A stretch of 64,000 nt of DNA, from positions 518,561 to 582,560 of the forward strand of contig KB722750.1 of the NCBI GenBank assembly GCA_000349905.1, written 5' to 3'. The notes beneath the pieces are model-generated. The model was not told where the DNA came from and ran no database searches. It was given only the letters and a program-made list of their open reading frames with translations. The DNA is from Volvariella volvacea V23 (Eukaryota > Basidiomycota > Agaricomycetes > Agaricales > Pluteaceae). The first letter of the stretch is position 1. The number at the start of each line of letters is the position of its first letter. A program made the position numbers and the translations under genes. Positions 60,372-64,000 of this stretch are shown piece by piece.

Positions 60372-62032
60372 ATGGAGGATAGCAGTAATAATAACACCGA
60401 ATGCATCTCGACCAACCACAGCGCCTCAACTTTTGTCACTTCCCTGTATCCCGATATCCTTAGTCGCATATTCCTCGTCATCGCCGAAAGCGCTGAATGG
60501 AGTTATCGAGATTACGTTCCACAGACGTCCCATGTGTGCGCGTATTGGCGAGCTGTGGCGCTACAGACATATCAGCTATGGAATAGGTTCGTTCTACGCG
60601 AGCCCGAGTCCCTAGATCACCCTTGGACGCAGGAACGCCTCAAGAGAACCAAATCTTCACTAATTGACTTGACGGTGCACCCTTATGATGGCCTAACTCT
60701 CGCATTGATCCCGGACACCCATCGCGTGCGGTCACTCAAGATCGAAGAAAGCGAGCATCGACAACGCGCTCGGTGGCGTTTGATTGAAGACTTATTGCAA
60801 TCGTTCTTCAGCATCTCAAACTCAAGCCTGCAGTTCCTAACGATATCGTATCGCCGATTCCCCATCCCCGCCGAATCGCTTCAACTTTCGTCCGGGTTAT
60901 TTCGAGGCCATGCACCGAATTTGGTGTACCTACGCTTAGATGGCTGCATACCCCAGGATTGGAACGCGCTTTCTCTTCTTCCCTCTTTGAAAGTTGTCGA
61001 GCTCCCAGAGTTGTATGGGCCACCGCCGCTTGAAGAGCTTTCACGAATTCCCCACCTGGAGAGCCTGACCATCGACTTTGCAAGGGATGCGACCACCTCC
61101 GTTCCCAATGCGGATACCATTCGTTTCTCCTCTCTCCGAGAGTTGACATTGACCGGCTTGACAGCTGTAATGATGCGCAACGTCTTGGGGAGTGTTCACC
61201 TACCGCTCTGCGTAAACATCAAATTCGAGTGCGTCGACGGTTCCGAGCAGGACTTTGCGGACCTGAAACCGATCCTCATTCGCTTCTTGTCCACGGGCAC
61301 ACCTGTCCTTTCTACGATTCCGCTCGATTGCATGGCACTGTTGGATGGGTCGATCGCAGTCGTCACGGCGGATAGCCACAACTTGAAGCACCCACAACAT
61401 AGCTGCGACTGTACATCTGCGGCGGAAATTATGGCCACCTCGGACGAGATTAGCATCCTGTTCGATGCCGGCTCGAGGACGACCAAGTCCTTCATCACCA
61501 ACGGCATCGTATTGCCTCTCGCTCTCTGCTTCAATTGTAGCGACATCCGCTACTTTCTCTGGTCTCCTGGCTCTGACGTGACGCTCGATCATCGACTCTC
61601 TTCCAGAATGAAAGAATTAAGGGTAATGGACGCAGTGGTTGCTGAGCCCAGCTTCCTTGACGATCTTGAACATTGGCAAGAGGACGTGGGTTTGACGCAG
61701 GGAGATCCAGGTCCTGATGATGAGCAACTTCCCAGTAAGCACTCCCTGATATCAGACAAACTACCAACCCACCTTTGCTAAACCTAGGAGCCCTGTGTCC
61801 AAAGCTTGCCACGCTGAACATCATTCATCCTAATGCAATGGATATGGATGTCGGGACACCATCTCCAGAGGATACAGCAGGTTTTTACAACGGGTTATTA
61901 GACAAGTTGACGAGAAGGAGCAGACTGTTGGGTCGACCTTTAAAGACGCTTTTCATCCATGGATTTGTCCATTTGGGGGAACCGGAGAGAATGGGTTTGG
62001 AGGCTGTGGCGGAAGAGGTTTACATCAGGTAA
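60372..62032 (+). CDS. F-box-like protein, tandem copy 1
   Basis: Two exons: 60372-61734 and 61788-62032, giving 535 residues. After a polar start (MEDSSNNNTEC) comes an F-box-like block: LYPDILSRIFLVIAESAEW, then SHVCAYWRAVALQTYQLWNR. The rest consists of irregular leucine-rich-type stretches (LVYLRLDGCIPQDW, LPSLKVVELPEL, LSRIPHLESLTIDF) typical of the hugely expanded Agaricomycete F-box family. It probably links substrates to SCF ubiquitin ligases through Skp1. I used the ATG at 60372 because the copy 2 start aligns with it; an in-frame upstream start exists but is not shared. Confidence 0.85.
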
Positions 62033-62647
62033 AAAGTCGAGCGCCAGGGCTGAAGGCAGAAAATGAAGGTGATGCGCTTCAAGGAGCTGAAAAGAGGCAG
62101 AAAGGTATGAGTCTTGAGGGCTTCAGAAAGTGCTCCGAATTTATTTCTCCAAGTTCAGTAACTGGATATAGCGTGTTGCAATTGTATTTTAGCTTTTTAT
62201 GACAGCTCCAGCTCGATAAAGGACACGCCGCGACTTCACGCTCGACCTCCAACTTAGCCTTTAGTGAACAACAGACTTGGATGAATGGAAAGCTGGCATT
62301 CTAGTTCTCAGCGATGATGTCAACGGCCCATTTATGAATTCCAAGCCGCATTGGCCATATAGTGCATAAAAATCGAATGATCATATACATAACGTATTCG
62401 AGGGACAAGCGTGAAGTGCGGAGGAATCCCGATAGGACGCTGGCTATCCCACAAACACGGCGAGTGCGACGAGGATCGGGCTCATGCTTCGTATGTAGCC
62501 GTGGCGGAGAGGAGACAATTTTCCCACTTCCCACGCCACACGGCACACAATATTCTTCTGACAGTAACTGCACCATCACTCCTCCTCTGTGTGTTGACTT
62601 GTTCTAACAACAGGAGTCTCGCTTCCAGTCACACAATATTGCCTACG
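62033..62647. other. Spacer between the F-box copies
   Basis: It contains the 3' flank of copy 1 and a promoter-proximal stretch partly duplicated from upstream of copy 1. No gene. Confidence 0.6.
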
Positions 62648-64000
62648 ATGAAGGGCGACAGCAATGGCGATGCAGAATGTACCAACTATAGCGCCTCGGC
62701 TATTGTCACTTCCCTGTATCCCGATATCCTCAGCCGTATATTCCTTGTCGTTGCCGAAAGTGCCGAGTGGAATTATCGAGATTACGTTCCACAGACATCC
62801 CATGTGTGCGGTTATTGGCGAGCTGTAGCGCTGCAAACATATCAGCTATGGAATAGGTTCGTTCTACGCGACCCCAAGTCTCTAGATTGCCCTTGGATGC
62901 AAGAGTGCCTCGAAAGAACCAAATCTTCATTACTTGACTTGAAAGTGTACCCTTACAACGGCATAACTCTTGAATCACTCCCAGATACTCATCGGGTGCA
63001 GTCACTCAAGATCGAAAGTAATGAACTTCAACTACGCTCCAGGTGGAAATTGATCGAAGACCTATTGCAATCATTCTTTAGCACCTTAAATCCCAACCTA
63101 CAGTCCTTGGCAATTTTATATCACAAGTTGATTATTTACGAAGATCCACCGCACCTTCCATTCGAGTTAATTCACAGGAATGTACCGAACCTGGTGCACT
63201 TGCACTTAGCAAGCTGCGTGCCCAAGGATTGGGACCCTCTTCCCCACCTTTCCTCTTTGAAAGTCGTCGAGCTTTTAGGATTAAAGAGGTTACCACCACT
63301 CGAGGTGCTTTCGCGGATTCCCCGCTTGGAAAACCTGAATATTCATCTTCAAAGCGACTCGTCCGCCTCTGTTTCTTACACAAATACAATTCATTTCGCT
63401 TCCCTCCGACAATTCTCACTGTCAGGCTCGACCACTGCTATCATGCGCCCAGTATTGGCGAATATTCGCTTGCCGCTTTGCACAAGAATCAAATTGGAGT
63501 GTTTTGGTGGTACAGTGCAGGACTTTGCAGACCTCAAGACAATTCTCATGCGCTTCTTGACCACCGGCGCGCCTTTTCTTTCTACTATCCCCCTTCAATG
63601 CATGGGACTATCAGATGCGTGGATCATTGCAGGTTTAGCGGATGCCCGTATGCACTCGCAAAACAATTATGATTATACAACTGCGATGGAAGTGATGACT
63701 ACCTCGGACGAGATAAGCATCGAATTCGACGTAGATGCTACGGAAGTCCAAACTTTTATTGCCGACAACATTATATTACCCCTTGCTCTCTGCTTCCGTC
63801 GGGATCATCTCCGCTACCTTTTGTGGTGTCCTACTACCTTGGATTTGGACGTGAAGCTCAGGGCAGGTAAACAATTCTTTTCCAAATTGACCGAGTTGAG
63901 GGTGATCGATGCAATGACTGATCAACCTGATTTTCTCGATGGCATCGTATGTGGGCGGGAAGACACAGATTTGTCCCGGCAAGAGATGAGCTCTCAGGAT
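62648..64000 (+). CDS. F-box-like protein, tandem copy 2, cut by the window edge
   Basis: The frame is open from ATG 62648 to the end of the window, 451 codons, without a stop. The F-box block is nearly identical to copy 1 (SLYPDILSRIFLVVAESAEW, SHVCGYWRAVALQTYQLWNR). Downstream, similarity drops but remains colinear: LVHLHLASCVPKDW against LVYLRLDGCIPQDW, and VLSRIPRLENLNI against ELSRIPHLESLTI. The gradient from a conserved F-box to a fast-evolving C-terminus fits a conserved Skp1 contact with a diversifying target region. The second exon expected from copy 1 would lie beyond the edge. Confidence 0.85.
   Translation, partial: MKGDSNGDAECTNYSASAIVTSLYPDILSRIFLVVAESAEWNYRDYVPQTSHVCGYWRAVALQTYQLWNRFVLRDPKSLDCPWMQECLERTKSSLLDLKVYPYNGITLESLPDTHRVQSLKIESNELQLRSRWKLIEDLLQSFFSTLNPNLQSLAILYHKLIIYEDPPHLPFELIHRNVPNLVHLHLASCVPKDWDPLPHLSSLKVVELLGLKRLPPLEVLSRIPRLENLNIHLQSDSSASVSYTNTIHFASLRQFSLSGSTTAIMRPVLANIRLPLCTRIKLECFGGTVQDFADLKTILMRFLTTGAPFLSTIPLQCMGLSDAWIIAGLADARMHSQNNYDYTTAMEVMTTSDEISIEFDVDATEVQTFIADNIILPLALCFRRDHLRYLLWCPTTLDLDVKLRAGKQFFSKLTELRVIDAMTDQPDFLDGIVCGREDTDLSRQEMSSQD

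Overview
This is nuclear DNA of a filamentous basidiomycete, most likely an Agaricomycete. Genes carry many short introns of about 45-100 bp with GT(A/G)NGT donors. There is a class I hydrophobin, a beta-tubulin with a 16-nt second exon, NACHT/HeLo-like/TPR receptor-type proteins, and Ty3/gypsy and copia-like LTR sequence. All exon models were built by eye. I accepted a spliced model only when the exon lengths summed to a multiple of three and matched what I know of the family; no search was run.

Layout. 1-10000 is AT-rich, gene-poor and repetitive. It holds the 5' half of a minus-strand gypsy element (pol running off the left edge, a gag broken by a stop codon, and its 5' LTR 2564-3073), a solo LTR of the same family (4937-5410) inserted in a dispersed repeat whose uninterrupted copy lies at 9657-10011, a decayed RecQ-like helicase, and degenerate LTR-like sequence. 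10000-17850 is a transition zone: a HeLo/MLKL-NTD-like protein, a five-exon hydrophobin that no long ORF reveals, beta-tubulin, and a frameshifted gene remnant. 17859-41170 is dense conserved core genome: WDR24/Sea2 (GATOR2), the Ura2-type CPSase-ATCase, a NACHT STAND NTPase, mitochondrial EF-G1 and a GPI-type chitin deacetylase. 41750-48072 is an array of three related, lineage-specific Cys/His zinc-finger genes. 48989-56000 carries a TPR protein and two tandem Ubc4-like genes that have both lost the catalytic cysteine. 56797-59573 holds three housekeeping genes: a cytochrome c oxidase small subunit, exosome RRP45, and SDHD; RRP45 and SDHD are divergent. From 60372 to the right edge is a tandem duplication of an F-box-type gene.

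No operons are expected. The adjacent core genes mostly act in unrelated pathways: TORC1 signalling, pyrimidine synthesis, mitochondrial translation and respiration, wall modification, RNA decay. The accessory part is rich in recently duplicated regulatory-type families (zinc fingers, inactive E2s, F-box proteins, NLR-like proteins). The most unusual signals are a 2-nt exon in the chitin deacetylase gene, the pair of active-site-less E2 genes, and the zinc-finger array with a shared 15-nt exon.
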